From DASZUK01 sp963745595 (GTDB taxonomy: Bacteria; Actinomycetota; Acidimicrobiia; Acidimicrobiales; RAAP-2), in NCBI GenBank assembly GCA_963745595.1, contig CAVUYB010000015.1, positions 124,001 through 188,000 on the forward strand: DNA of 64,000 bases, given 5' to 3'. The notes beneath the pieces are model-generated. The model did not search any database and was not told the origin of the DNA. It worked only from the letters and a program-made list of their open reading frames with translations. This document shows positions 55,187 to 63,774 of this stretch, piece by piece. How positions within the stretch are numbered: the first letter of the stretch is position 1; every line of letters begins with the position of its first letter. The position numbers and the translations under genes were made by a program.

Positions 55187-55257
55187 TTCGCCTGCTCGGG
55201 CGCATCGGCGGTCCCGGGCTGGCGGTCACGTACCTGAGCCTCCTCGTCCTCCTGCCG

Positions 55258-55974
55258 GTGGCCGCGGTGCTGAGCAAGGCGTTCAGCGACGGCTGGGGCC
55301 CGTTCTGGCGAGCGATCTCCCAGCCCGAGGCGGTCGCCGCGCTGAAGCTCACGCTGGTCTGCTCGCTGATCATCGCGGTCTTCAACTCGCTGGCCGGTGT
55401 CGTGATCGCCTGGGTGCTCGTGCGGGACGAGTTCCCCGGCAAGAAACTGCTCGGGGCGGTCATCGACCTGCCGTTCGCGCTGCCGACGGTGGTGGCCGGC
55501 CTGACGCTGCTCACCCTCTACGGGCCGGGCAGCCCGTTCGGGGTCAACGTGGCCGGGACCCGGATCGGCATCCTGTTCGCGCTGGCGTTCGTCACGCTGC
55601 CGTTCTGCGTGCGATCGGTCCAGCCCGTCCTGGCCGAGCTCGATCGCGAGACGGAGGAGGCCGCGGCCTCGCTCGGCGCGTCGTCGACCACGGTCCTGCG
55701 ACGGGTCATCCTCCCGAGCATCGCGCCGGCGATGCTGGCCGGGGCCGGCCTGGCGTTCGCCCGGGCGATCGGCGAGTTCGGCTCGGTCGTCCTGATCTCC
55801 GGCAACCTGCCGTTCAAGACCGAAGTGGCGTCGTCGTGGATCTACAGCCTGACGCAGAGCAGCCAGCTCTCCGGCGCGGCCGCGGTCTCGGTCGTCCTCA
55901 TCGTCATCGCCCTCGTCGTCCTGACCGGCATCGGCCTCCTGCGCCGGCGGTTCGACGTCTCGGAGGCGGCATGA
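55258..55974 (+). CDS. cysT: Sulfate ABC transporter permease CysT
   Basis: A membrane permease. Visible parts are the helices ALKLTLVCSLIIAVFNSLAG and IDLPFALPTVVAGLTLLTLY and the EAA loop EEAAASLGASSTTVLRRVIL. The GTG at 55258 is the first usual start codon, giving 238 residues. However, the same frame continues upstream into RIGGPGLAVTYLSLLVLLPV, the expected first membrane helix, with no ATG, GTG or TTG. The true start therefore lies further up, through a rare codon or after a sequence error. The stop overlaps cysW as ATGA. Confidence 0.85.
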   Translation: MAAVLSKAFSDGWGPFWRAISQPEAVAALKLTLVCSLIIAVFNSLAGVVIAWVLVRDEFPGKKLLGAVIDLPFALPTVVAGLTLLTLYGPGSPFGVNVAGTRIGILFALAFVTLPFCVRSVQPVLAELDRETEEAAASLGASSTTVLRRVILPSIAPAMLAGAGLAFARAIGEFGSVVLISGNLPFKTEVASSWIYSLTQSSQLSGAAAVSVVLIVIALVVLTGIGLLRRRFDVSEAA

Positions 55975-56831
55975 AGTCCCGCTGGCGCTGGCCGCTCCGC
56001 CTCCTCGCCCTCGGCTACCTGGCCCTGCTGGTCGTGATCCCGGTGTCGTCGGTCTTCTACCGGGCCTTCGAGCACGGCATCGCCGCGGCGTGGGACGCGG
56101 TGACGACGCCCGACGCGCTCCATGCCATCTGGCTCACCCTGATCGTCGTGCTGATCGCGGTCCCGCTCGACACGGTCTTCGGGGTCGGCGTCGCGCTGAT
56201 CCTGGCCCGCCACCGCTTCCCGGGGGCGTGGCTGCTCGACGCGTTCGTCGACATCCCGTTGGCCATCTCGCCGGTCGTCGTCGGCCTGGCGCTCGTCCTC
56301 GTCTACGGCCAGGCCGGCTGGTTCGGCAACACGCTGGCCGGCTGGGGCATCCAGGTCATCTTCTCGGTACCCGGCATCATCATGGCGTCGGCGACGGTCG
56401 CCCTGCCGTACGTCGTCCGCGAGGTCCTGCCGGTGCTCCAGGAGATCGGGACGGAGCAGGAGCAGGCCGCGACGACCCTCGGCGCCGGTTCGCTGACGAC
56501 GTTCCGGCGGATCACGCTCCCGTCGATCCGCCGCGGCCTCGCCTACGGCGTGACGCTCACGACGGCCCGGGTGCTCGGCGAGTTCGGCGCGGTGGTGATC
56601 GTCTCGGGGAACATCGAAGGCCGCACGCAGACGCTGACCCTGTTCATCCAGGACAGCATCGAAAACCTGAACCCCGTCGGCGCGTACGCCGGTGCCGTTA
56701 TCTTGGCCGTGGTGGCGTTCGTCGTGCTGGCCGTGTTGGGAGGCGACCGCGAAAGGAGGGCAACCCGTTGGCGATCATCATCCGATCAATCTCCAAGCGC
56801 TTCGGAGATGCTGCTGCCCTCCGCGACGTAA
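55971..56831 (+). CDS. cysW: Sulfate ABC transporter permease CysW
   Basis: A 286-residue membrane permease: LRLLALGYLALLVVIPVSSV, VDIPLAISPVVVGLALVLVY, EAA loop EQAATTLGAGSLTTFRRITL and FGAVVIVSGNIEGRTQTLTL. Its ATG overlaps the cysT stop. The last 21 codons overlap the start of cysA by 64 bases and are Arg/Ser-rich with no membrane character, so the end may be affected by an undetected base error. Confidence 0.9.
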   Translation: MKSRWRWPLRLLALGYLALLVVIPVSSVFYRAFEHGIAAAWDAVTTPDALHAIWLTLIVVLIAVPLDTVFGVGVALILARHRFPGAWLLDAFVDIPLAISPVVVGLALVLVYGQAGWFGNTLAGWGIQVIFSVPGIIMASATVALPYVVREVLPVLQEIGTEQEQAATTLGAGSLTTFRRITLPSIRRGLAYGVTLTTARVLGEFGAVVIVSGNIEGRTQTLTLFIQDSIENLNPVGAYAGAVILAVVAFVVLAVLGGDRERRATRWRSSSDQSPSASEMLLPSAT

Positions 56832-57766
56832 GCCTGGAGGTCCCGGCCGGCTCGCTCACCGCCCTGCTCGGGCCGAGCGGCGGCGGCAAGTCCACCCTGC
56901 TGCGGGTCATCGCCGGGCTCGAGATCCCCGACACCGGCACGATCGAGATCGACGGCCAGGACGTGACCGGCGTGCCGGTCCGGGACCGGGGCATCGGCTT
57001 CTGCTTCCAGCACTACGCGCCCTTCCGCCACCTGACCGTCCGGCGGAACGTCGCCTTCGGCCTGGAGATCCGCCGCCGGCCGAAGGCGGAGATCCGCCAA
57101 CGGGTCGACGAGCTGCTCGACCTCGTCCGCATCGCCCATGTCGCCGACCGCTACCCGTCGCAGCTCTCCGGCGGCCAGCGCCAGCGGATGGCCCTGGCCC
57201 GGGCGCTGGCCATCGAGCCCCGGGTCCTCCTCCTCGACGAGCCGTTCGGGGCCCTCGACGCCCAGGTCCGCCAGCAGCTCCGGGTGTGGCTGCGCGAGCT
57301 GCACGAGAAGATCGCCGTCACGACGATCCTCGTCACCCACGACCAGGAGGAGGCCATGGAGGTCGCCGACCGGCTGGCCATCATCAACGACGGGCGCCTC
57401 GAGCAGGTCGGTCCGCCCGGCGAGATCTACGACCACCCGAACAACGAGTTCGTCCTCAACTTCCTCGGCCCGGCGACCGTGCTCGACGGCGAGCCGGTGC
57501 GGCCGCACGATCTCGTCCTGCACCTCGAACCGGAGCCCGGCGGCCGGGCGGTAACGGTCGAGCGGGTCACCCACCTCGGCTTCGAGGTCCGCGTCGACCT
57601 GCGGCTGGAGGACGGCGACCCGATCTGGGTCCAGCTGAGCCGGGGCAACGCGGCGGAGCTGCAGCTGGTCCAGGGCGACCACGTGTGGGTCTCCCGGTCC
57701 GACCACCCGGCGGTGACGACGTTCGACGGTTTGTCGCGAGTGCCGCCGGGGCAGGTATCCCCATGA
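56768..57766 (+). CDS. cysA: Sulfate/thiosulfate import ATP-binding protein CysA
   Basis: A 332-residue ATPase: IIIRSISKRFGDAAALRDVS, Walker A GPSGGGKST, FCFQHYAPFRHLTV (a Q-loop tyrosine/alanine variant typical of CysA), LSGGQRQRMALARAL and LLLDEPFGALDAQ. A C-terminal TOBE-like regulatory part follows. It starts at TTG behind a GAAAGGAGGG ribosome site inside the end of cysW, and its TGA overlaps a possible ATG as ATGA. Confidence 0.92.
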   Translation: MAIIIRSISKRFGDAAALRDVSLEVPAGSLTALLGPSGGGKSTLLRVIAGLEIPDTGTIEIDGQDVTGVPVRDRGIGFCFQHYAPFRHLTVRRNVAFGLEIRRRPKAEIRQRVDELLDLVRIAHVADRYPSQLSGGQRQRMALARALAIEPRVLLLDEPFGALDAQVRQQLRVWLRELHEKIAVTTILVTHDQEEAMEVADRLAIINDGRLEQVGPPGEIYDHPNNEFVLNFLGPATVLDGEPVRPHDLVLHLEPEPGGRAVTVERVTHLGFEVRVDLRLEDGDPIWVQLSRGNAAELQLVQGDHVWVSRSDHPAVTTFDGLSRVPPGQVSP

Positions 57767-57783
57767 ACGGAGAGGGAGGCACG

Positions 57784-58008
57784 ATGGCCGATCGAACGAC
57801 GCCGGACGACGAGACCGAGGCTGCGGAGGTCGAGGACGCATCGGTCACCCACGGGGCGGACCGGGCGCCGACCACTGACGAGGAGGCCGCAGCGGACCGG
57901 GCCCGGGAGGACCCGGAGATCGCCGGCGACCCGAAAGACGTCGCGGCCCACTACGAGGAGATGGCCGAGCGCGGCGTCGAGCAAGAAGGCGAGGGCCGGA
58001 TCACCTAA
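57784..58008 (+). CDS. Small acidic protein of unknown function
   Basis: A 74-residue very acidic protein (many Asp/Glu, for example DDETEAAEVEDAS and DEEAAADRAREDPEIAGD), probably disordered, with no hydrophobic core. A GGAGAGGGAGG ribosome site precedes the ATG, and it starts 17 bases after cysA, so it is probably co-expressed with the transporter. I do not recognise a family. Confidence 0.55.
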   Translation: MADRTTPDDETEAAEVEDASVTHGADRAPTTDEEAAADRAREDPEIAGDPKDVAAHYEEMAERGVEQEGEGRIT

Positions 58009-58056
58009 CCAGCTGGCGCGGTCCCGGCGGCCCGGCGGACGGCGGGCGTTTCGGCG

Positions 58057-58398
58057 TCAGCCCGGGTCGGTCTGGGCCTCTTCGACGGTCAGCTCGGCTG
58101 CCGGGTCCGCCTCGAGCCGGTCGTCGGGAATCGGCTCGCCGCTCCGGACGGAGCGGCCGTAGGTGCCTTCGGCGAGCCGGCGCTCGGCGCGCTCGAGTGC
58201 TTCCAGTCGATCCCGCAAGCCGCCAACGACGGCGTCGTCGACCTCTTCCGCGGTGAGCCGCTCGGCCGGGTCGGCCATGTCGCCGCCGTCGTTGGCCGCG
58301 GCCCGGTCGTCGCTCCCGGCCGCGGTGGTGTCGGCCAGTAGGCCTTCCACCCGGGCCCGCTCGGCCTGCAACCGCGTCCGTGCTCGCTCGTCGTCCAT
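58057..58398 (-). CDS. DksA/TraR-like protein lacking the zinc-finger cysteines
   Basis: A 113-residue protein. An N-terminal coiled coil (RARTRLQAERARVEGLLADT) leads to the DksA/TraR-type segment RLAEGTYGRSVRSGEPIPDD and RLEADPAAELTVEE. In zinc-finger members this region reads YGxCxxCGEPI and ends with a second CxxC; here all four cysteines are replaced. It may still bind RNA polymerase through the coiled coil. The start is the ATG of MDDERART. Confidence 0.75.
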   Translation of the reverse strand: MDDERARTRLQAERARVEGLLADTTAAGSDDRAAANDGGDMADPAERLTAEEVDDAVVGGLRDRLEALERAERRLAEGTYGRSVRSGEPIPDDRLEADPAAELTVEEAQTDPG

Positions 58399-58502
58399 GG
58401 GGCCAACGTACCGCGTCCCCCACCGCGCCCCCCTAGCCCGATCGGCCAGGTACCCTCCCGGCACGTTCCCCGAGCACCGACGCCGAAGGTGAGGTTGACC
58501 CG

Positions 58503-59708
58503 TTGCGCAAGATCGCCTGGACGCTCGCCGTTCTCGTCGTCGTCGTGGTCGCTCTCGTCATCGTGCAGATCGTCCGGTCGCCGCCGGGGCAGTCGGCAGA
58601 GGTCAGCGGACCGCAGCCGGTAGCGGTTCCCGGCAGCAACGCGCTGCCGTGGCCGGCGAGCGGCGAGGCGGTGGTGGCCGTCGGCGCGACCGGGCGGCCG
58701 AGGATCTCCGGCTCGACCGCCTCGGTACCGATCGCCAGCCTGGCCAAGATGATGACCGCGTACGTCGTCCTCGAGGACCACCCGCTGAACGGGACGACAA
58801 CAGGGCCGTCGATCACCGTCACAGCCGCTCAAGCCGCGGCCTACGCCAGCGAAGCCGCGCAACAGGACTCGGTCCTCCAGGTGACGGCCGGCGAGACGCT
58901 CACCGAGAAGCAGGCGCTCGAGGCGCTGCTGATCGCGTCGGCCGACAACATCGCCGATCTTCTCGCCCAGTGGGACGCCGGAAGCACCGCGGCGTTCGTC
59001 ACGAAGATGAACACCACGGCCCATACGCTGGGCATGGACCACACGACGTACACCGACCCGTCCGGGCTCGCCACATCGACGGTCAGTACCGCCAGCGATC
59101 AGCTGATCGTCAACCGGACGGCGATGGCCATCCCGGCGTTCGCCACCATCGTCGCCATGCCGGCGGCCACGTTCCCGGTCGGCGGGACCGTCCAGAACTA
59201 CGACTACGACGTCGGCCACGACGGAATCATCGGCGTCAAGACCGGTTCCGACGCGGCCGCCCTGGGCTGCTGGGCGTTCGCAGCCACGCGATCGGTGGCC
59301 GGCACGACACAGACCGTCTACGGCGTCGTCCTCGGCATCCCGGCCGACGCGACAGGGCTCGTCGAGCCGGCGCTGGCCGCCGGCAAGGCGCTGGCCGACG
59401 CGGTCCCGGGAACCGTCCAGACGATGACCGTCGTACCGGCCGGGACGACCGTCGGGTACGTCACGGCCCCGTGGCGCAAGGATCCGATCCCGGTGGTAAC
59501 GACCGAGGCCGTCCACGGGACGGTCGAGAACGGAACCCGGATCGACGCGCACGTCGTCCTGCGCACGCCGGCCGGGCGGACCGTCGCGGCCGGCCAGTCG
59601 GTCGGGACGCTGACCGCGCCCGGCGTCGACGGCGTCGACCACACGACGGTGGCGACGAAGACGGCCGGGTCGGGGCCGACGCTCATGTGGCGGCTCACCC
59701 GCCTGTAG
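58503..59708 (+). CDS. D-alanyl-D-alanine carboxypeptidase-like penicillin-binding protein
   Basis: A 401-residue serine peptidase of the PBP5/DacA type. One N-terminal membrane helix (residues 5-24) anchors it outside. The active-site motifs are SLAK (79-82), SADN (146-149) and KTGS (246-249). The C-terminal 150 residues form a Thr/Val-rich beta domain. It trims pentapeptides of peptidoglycan. The TTG start at 58503 gives the complete membrane segment. Confidence 0.86.
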   Translation: MRKIAWTLAVLVVVVVALVIVQIVRSPPGQSAEVSGPQPVAVPGSNALPWPASGEAVVAVGATGRPRISGSTASVPIASLAKMMTAYVVLEDHPLNGTTTGPSITVTAAQAAAYASEAAQQDSVLQVTAGETLTEKQALEALLIASADNIADLLAQWDAGSTAAFVTKMNTTAHTLGMDHTTYTDPSGLATSTVSTASDQLIVNRTAMAIPAFATIVAMPAATFPVGGTVQNYDYDVGHDGIIGVKTGSDAAALGCWAFAATRSVAGTTQTVYGVVLGIPADATGLVEPALAAGKALADAVPGTVQTMTVVPAGTTVGYVTAPWRKDPIPVVTTEAVHGTVENGTRIDAHVVLRTPAGRTVAAGQSVGTLTAPGVDGVDHTTVATKTAGSGPTLMWRLTRL

Positions 59709-59709
59709 C

Positions 59710-61227
59710 TCACTCGGCGGACAACACCGGGTCGAGGTCGAGCGCAGTCTTCCCGCGCAGCCCGGCGAGGACGAGGGCGACGACCGCGACGACGCCGAGA
59801 AAGGCCACGGCGACATCGAAACCATGGGTGACGAGCGCGGCCGGCGCGTGCTCGGAGCCGGCGACGGCACCGAAGACGAGGCTGGTGAACGCCAGGCCCA
59901 TCGCCGTTCCCAGCCCACGCGTCGTGTTGAGCACGCCACTGGCCAGCCCGGACTGCTGCCGGGGGACGCCGCCCATGATCGCCGCGTTGTTGGGCGGCGT
60001 GAACGTCCCGAGGCCGACACCGAGCACGGCCAGCTCGGCCGCAATCGTCGCCGGCGAGCCGTGGAAGGCGACCAGCGCGGCCATTGCCCCCGCGACGAGG
60101 GCCATGCCGGCGACGGTCAGCGGTCGGGCGCCGAGCCGTTCAGCCAGCCGGCCGGACAGCGGGGCGGCGATCCCGAGCGCGACGGGCATCACGCCGAGCA
60201 GCAGCCCGCTCCGGGCGGGCCCGAGGCCGAGGCCGAGCTCGAGGTAGAACGGCACGACGAAGAGGGTGCCGAAGAGAACGACGTACGAGAGCAGCCCGCT
60301 GGCGATGCCGGCGGCGAACGGGACGCGCCGGAAGAGCGAGAGGTCGAGCATCGGGAACGCCGTCCGCCGCTCCCGGCGGACGAACAAGGCACCGGCGGCG
60401 ACCGCGGCGACGAACAGTCCGACGATGGCCGGCGACGCCCAGCCGAGGGCGTTGCCGAAGGAGACCGCGCAGAGCACCGCGCCGACGGCCGGGACGAACA
60501 ACGCCAGGCCGGGCCAGTCGAACGGGGTGCGCGGCTGGAGGTCCCGGCTCCGCGGCACGAGGTAGCGGGCCATTGCCAGGCCGGCGATTCCGGCCGGGAC
60601 GTTGACGAGGAAGATGAGCCGCCAGCCGCCGAGGCCGATGAGCAGGCCGCCGATCGTCGGGCCGAGCGCCAGCCCGAGCGCCTGGGCGGCGCCCTGGATG
60701 CCGATGCCGCGGCCGAGCTTCTCCCTCGGCAGCGCGAGAACGACGATGGCGACACTGTTCGCCTGGAGCATCGCCGCACCGACGCCCTGAAGGACCCGGA
60801 AGCCGATGAGCGCCGGCAGCGTCGGCGCCAGGCCGCAGAGCGCGGAACCGACGATGAAGACCGCGAAGCCGTACGTGTACAGCAACTTCCGGCCGACCAT
60901 GTCGGCCATCCGGCCGATCCCGGTCACGAGGCCGACGAGGACGAGCAGGTACGAGAGCCCGACCCACGTCACCGAACCGAGCGACGCGTGGAAGCTCCGC
61001 TGCAGCGTCGGGAACGCCATCGTCACGATGCTGGCGTCGAGCTGGCTCATGAACGCGCCGATGCAGACCGTCGCGACGACGAGCCAGCAGGCGCCGGGGC
61101 GAGCGACGATCGCCGACGGCCGGCGCGGCTCGACGAGCAGGCGCCGCCAGCCGACTGCGTCGGTGCCGTCCGGGCGACCCGGGTCCTGCTCAGCTCCCTC
61201 TACGGCAACCGCCGTAACCTGGTCCAT
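59710..61227 (-). CDS. DHA2-type major facilitator superfamily drug exporter
   Basis: A 505-residue multi-helix transporter. It has the DHA2 landmarks CIGAFMSQLDASIVTMAFPT and the motif-A loop GRMADMVGRKLLYTYGFAVF, then FRVLQGVGAAMLQANSVAI and the motif-C-like LGLALGPTIGGLLIG. These proton-driven exporters usually remove drugs or toxic metabolites. The ATG of MDQVTAV is used; the open frame runs further upstream into gntR antisense. It is divergent from the GntR gene and shares its operator. Confidence 0.9.
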   Translation of the reverse strand: MDQVTAVAVEGAEQDPGRPDGTDAVGWRRLLVEPRRPSAIVARPGACWLVVATVCIGAFMSQLDASIVTMAFPTLQRSFHASLGSVTWVGLSYLLVLVGLVTGIGRMADMVGRKLLYTYGFAVFIVGSALCGLAPTLPALIGFRVLQGVGAAMLQANSVAIVVLALPREKLGRGIGIQGAAQALGLALGPTIGGLLIGLGGWRLIFLVNVPAGIAGLAMARYLVPRSRDLQPRTPFDWPGLALFVPAVGAVLCAVSFGNALGWASPAIVGLFVAAVAAGALFVRRERRTAFPMLDLSLFRRVPFAAGIASGLLSYVVLFGTLFVVPFYLELGLGLGPARSGLLLGVMPVALGIAAPLSGRLAERLGARPLTVAGMALVAGAMAALVAFHGSPATIAAELAVLGVGLGTFTPPNNAAIMGGVPRQQSGLASGVLNTTRGLGTAMGLAFTSLVFGAVAGSEHAPAALVTHGFDVAVAFLGVVAVVALVLAGLRGKTALDLDPVLSAE

Positions 61228-61275
61228 TGCGTGCTCTCGTGCGCCTGCTCTCGTTGGCCGGTGAGGATAAATACC

Positions 61276-61289
61276 AATGTCAGTACATT
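61276..61289. promoter_or_regulatory. Palindromic operator between the MFS and GntR genes
   Basis: AATGT-cagt-ACATT is a perfect dyad in an AT-rich patch (GGATAAATACC to ATTTATACC on its flanks, also partly symmetric). It lies 19 bases before the gntR ATG and about 50 from the MFS start, the place expected for GntR control of both genes. Confidence 0.7.
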
Positions 61290-61308
61290 TATACCACGGC
61301 GGCAGGAG

Positions 61309-62061
61309 ATGAAGGCGGTCGACCGACAGAGCCCGGTCCCGCTCTGGGCGCAGCTCGACGACGACCTGCGGCGCCGGCTGGCCGGCGGTGAGTTCGCGGA
61401 CGAGTTCCCCGGCGAGATGGCGCTGGTCGAGCAGTACGGCGTCAGCCGCAACACGGTGCGCGAGGCGATGCGACGGCTCCGGACCGACGGCGTCGTCGTC
61501 GCCGGCCGGGGGCGCAAGCCAAGGCTGGCCTCGGAGACGGAGATCGAGCAGCCATTGGGCGCGCTGTACAGCCTGTTCGCATCGGTCGAGGCGTCCGGCC
61601 AGGAGCAGCGGAGCGTCGTCCGGGTGCACGACATCCGGGCCGACACGGAGGCCGCGGACCGGCTCGAACGGCCGGCGGACGAACCGCTCTTCCACCTCGA
61701 ACGGCTACGGATCGCCGGCGGCGAACCGCTGGCGGTCGACCGGGTGTGGGTGCCGGCGGAGCACGGCGCGGCACTGCTCGACGTCGACTTCCGCCACACC
61801 GGCTTCTACCAGGAGCTGCTCGCCCGGACCGGGGTGGCGCTGACCGGCGGCCGGGAGCTGATCCGCGCCGTCCTGCCGGACGCGGGTGACCGGGAGTTGC
61901 TCGGTCTCGGCGCCGACGTCGCGGTGCTCGCCATCGACCGGTTGAGCTACGCCGGCGCGCAGCCGGTCGAGTGGCGCCACACGGTCGTCCGGGGCGACCG
62001 GTTCAGCCTGGTGGCGGAGTTCTCGGCCCGGAGCGGCTACCAGCTCGGCGTGCCCGAGTAG
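61309..62061 (+). CDS. GntR/HutC-family transcriptional regulator
   Basis: A 250-residue regulator. The winged HTH reads VPLWAQLDDDLRRRLAGGEF, GEMALVEQYGVSRNTVREAM and RRLRTDGVVVAGRGRK. A UTRA ligand domain follows with LFHLERLRIAGGEPLAVDRV, YQELLARTGVALTGGRELI and WRHTVVRGDRFSLVAEF. It probably represses the divergent exporter through the dyad in the shared region. The ATG follows GGCAGGAG. Confidence 0.9.
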   Translation: MKAVDRQSPVPLWAQLDDDLRRRLAGGEFADEFPGEMALVEQYGVSRNTVREAMRRLRTDGVVVAGRGRKPRLASETEIEQPLGALYSLFASVEASGQEQRSVVRVHDIRADTEAADRLERPADEPLFHLERLRIAGGEPLAVDRVWVPAEHGAALLDVDFRHTGFYQELLARTGVALTGGRELIRAVLPDAGDRELLGLGADVAVLAIDRLSYAGAQPVEWRHTVVRGDRFSLVAEFSARSGYQLGVPE

Positions 62062-62069
62062 CCGGACGG

Positions 62070-62777
62070 TTACGCGGTGACGTCAGCGATCGTCGAGGCC
62101 CCGGCGTCGAGCAGACGGCGACCGAGATCGCCCAAGGCCCGGTCGAGCGCGTCGTGCTGCTCCGCGGTTACCGCCTCGCCGAGGAAGAGCGCTCGGTCGG
62201 TCTGCTCGTCCACCGACGTCCCTTTGGCGTCGCGATAGTTGTACGAGTAGCAGACGACCCGGTCGCCGACCGCGTAGACCGCGACGTCCGGCCGGAGCGG
62301 CATGTCGGAGGCGTCGCCGCCGATCGGTTCGAAATGATCCGACGCCGGACGGGCGAAACGGAGCTCGACCGGGTCGGGGCCGAGACGGTCGAGGTCGTAC
62401 GCGCCGAGCGGGCTGACGTGGATGACGGACAGGGCGCAGTACAGCCGGACGACCGGTGTCGCGGTGAGGACGTCCTCGCCCCGCACGACCCGCCGGACGA
62501 GGGCCTCGACGCTCGAGCGATAGCGGGACGGCCGGAGCCCGGACTGGCGGAACGCTTCCCGCCAGCCCCGGAGGATCGGGTCCTCGATGACCTCGGCTCC
62601 CGGCGGGAAGCGGACGGCAGCCGCCTGGGCGACGTCCGCCGGCGACGGGATGTCGAGGCGAGGCGCGGCGGCCAAGAGGCCGGAAACGGCGAAGCCACGC
62701 ACCCGGACGTCGGGATGCCGCTCTCGCACCGCGTCGTTGATGGTTACCGAAACCGGGTACGACGCCTCGGCATGCAT
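62070..62777 (-). CDS. B3/B4 tRNA-binding-domain protein
   Basis: A 235-residue protein resembling the B3/B4 domain of phenylalanyl-tRNA synthetase beta chain found as a free-standing protein. Landmarks are PEVxVRGFAVSGLLAA-like start, ILRGWREAFRQSGLRPSRYR, SSVEALVRRV, CALSVIHVSPLGAYDLDRLG and a C-terminal VVCYSYNYRDAKGTSVDEQT. Free B3/B4 proteins may edit mischarged tRNA. A GGGGGGA run precedes the ATG. It is convergent with gntR. Confidence 0.75.
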   Translation of the reverse strand: MHAEASYPVSVTINDAVRERHPDVRVRGFAVSGLLAAAPRLDIPSPADVAQAAAVRFPPGAEVIEDPILRGWREAFRQSGLRPSRYRSSVEALVRRVVRGEDVLTATPVVRLYCALSVIHVSPLGAYDLDRLGPDPVELRFARPASDHFEPIGGDASDMPLRPDVAVYAVGDRVVCYSYNYRDAKGTSVDEQTDRALFLGEAVTAEQHDALDRALGDLGRRLLDAGASTIADVTA

Positions 62778-62817
62778 GGTCCCCCCGTATCTGTTCCGAC
62801 CCTGATGGGTCGAAATC

Positions 62818-63774
62818 CTAGACCGAGACGACCGCCTGTCCGGCGGGGCGGGCATACGTCACGACGCGGTATCGGACGGGCGCAAGCTGCCATGCCTGGT
62901 CGAGGTCGAGCAGCTGCTGCCGCGTCTTCCGGAGGTTGTGATGGGGCACCCTCGGGTAACGGTGGTGTTCCGCATGGTAACCGTCTCCGTGGGGATGGAA
63001 CACGACTCGCTGGAGACGACCGAGGGACGAATAGGTTCCGTAGAACTCACTAGAGGCTGCATAGTCATGCTCCTCACTCTCACCGACCAATCTGATCGCC
63101 GGTAGGAGCGCCGAGAACGCCAGGAGCCACGTCAACAACGCCACTATGGTCACCGGCCATCCGATGACCAGCCCGATCGACGACCAGACGACGGCATGCC
63201 ACAGGACCGTGAAGAGCAGGTTCCGCTTGTCCGACCCGACGCCCTTCCACCAGTTGACCGAGTACCGCGGGAGGCGGGTCGCGACCGCCAGGGCGAACGC
63301 GCCATAGCCGCGGTCGAGCGGGAGCTCCGCGAAACTCGCTGTGACGAACCGCTCGAGGCAGGGATCGCGGTCGCTGGCGAATTTGCCGTGGTGGTTCACC
63401 AGGTGCGACGCCCGGTACCGGGCGACGGTCGATCCGACCGGTATGGCCGCGAGGACGTTCGCGAGGCCGTCGTTGACGGCGGCCGACTTCCGACAGAGGT
63501 TGTGGTGCGACGCCTCATGCGTCAGCATCTCCGTCGCCCGAAGGCTCCGAGCGATGACGAGGAGTAGCGGCACCGCGAACACCAGCGCGTACACCCGGTC
63601 GTCGAGCCAGAGGTACGCGAGACCGATGCACGACGCGAGCACGAGGAACTGATCGACGACCAACAAGCTGACGGACTTGACCGATGTCGTCCTCTCCATC
63701 ACCGATTTCAGTTGAATCGTTTCAGACGATTCTTCGTATCCCCGAGGAAGTCTTCCCGTGCTCGTCGTCGTCAT
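62818..63774 (-). CDS. Fatty-acid desaturase-type membrane di-iron enzyme
   Basis: A 318-residue protein with the three histidine boxes of membrane desaturases: HEASHHN near residue 86, HLVNHHGKF near 123 and HAEHHRYP near 265. Membrane helices lie around VSLLVVDQFLVLASCIGLAY, ALVFAVPLLLVIA and WHAVVWSSIGLVIGWPVTIV. It could desaturase or hydroxylate an acyl or sphingolipid-like chain. The ATG at 63774 is used; a TTG four codons upstream is possible. Base composition is less GC-rich than its neighbours, hinting at transfer. Confidence 0.85.
   Translation of the reverse strand: MTTTSTGRLPRGYEESSETIQLKSVMERTTSVKSVSLLVVDQFLVLASCIGLAYLWLDDRVYALVFAVPLLLVIARSLRATEMLTHEASHHNLCRKSAAVNDGLANVLAAIPVGSTVARYRASHLVNHHGKFASDRDPCLERFVTASFAELPLDRGYGAFALAVATRLPRYSVNWWKGVGSDKRNLLFTVLWHAVVWSSIGLVIGWPVTIVALLTWLLAFSALLPAIRLVGESEEHDYAASSEFYGTYSSLGRLQRVVFHPHGDGYHAEHHRYPRVPHHNLRKTRQQLLDLDQAWQLAPVRYRVVTYARPAGQAVVSV

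Noticed and set aside
61228..61695. N-terminal extension of the MFS gene across gntR
   Set aside because: The extension is antisense to conserved GntR sequence and adds no transporter features.
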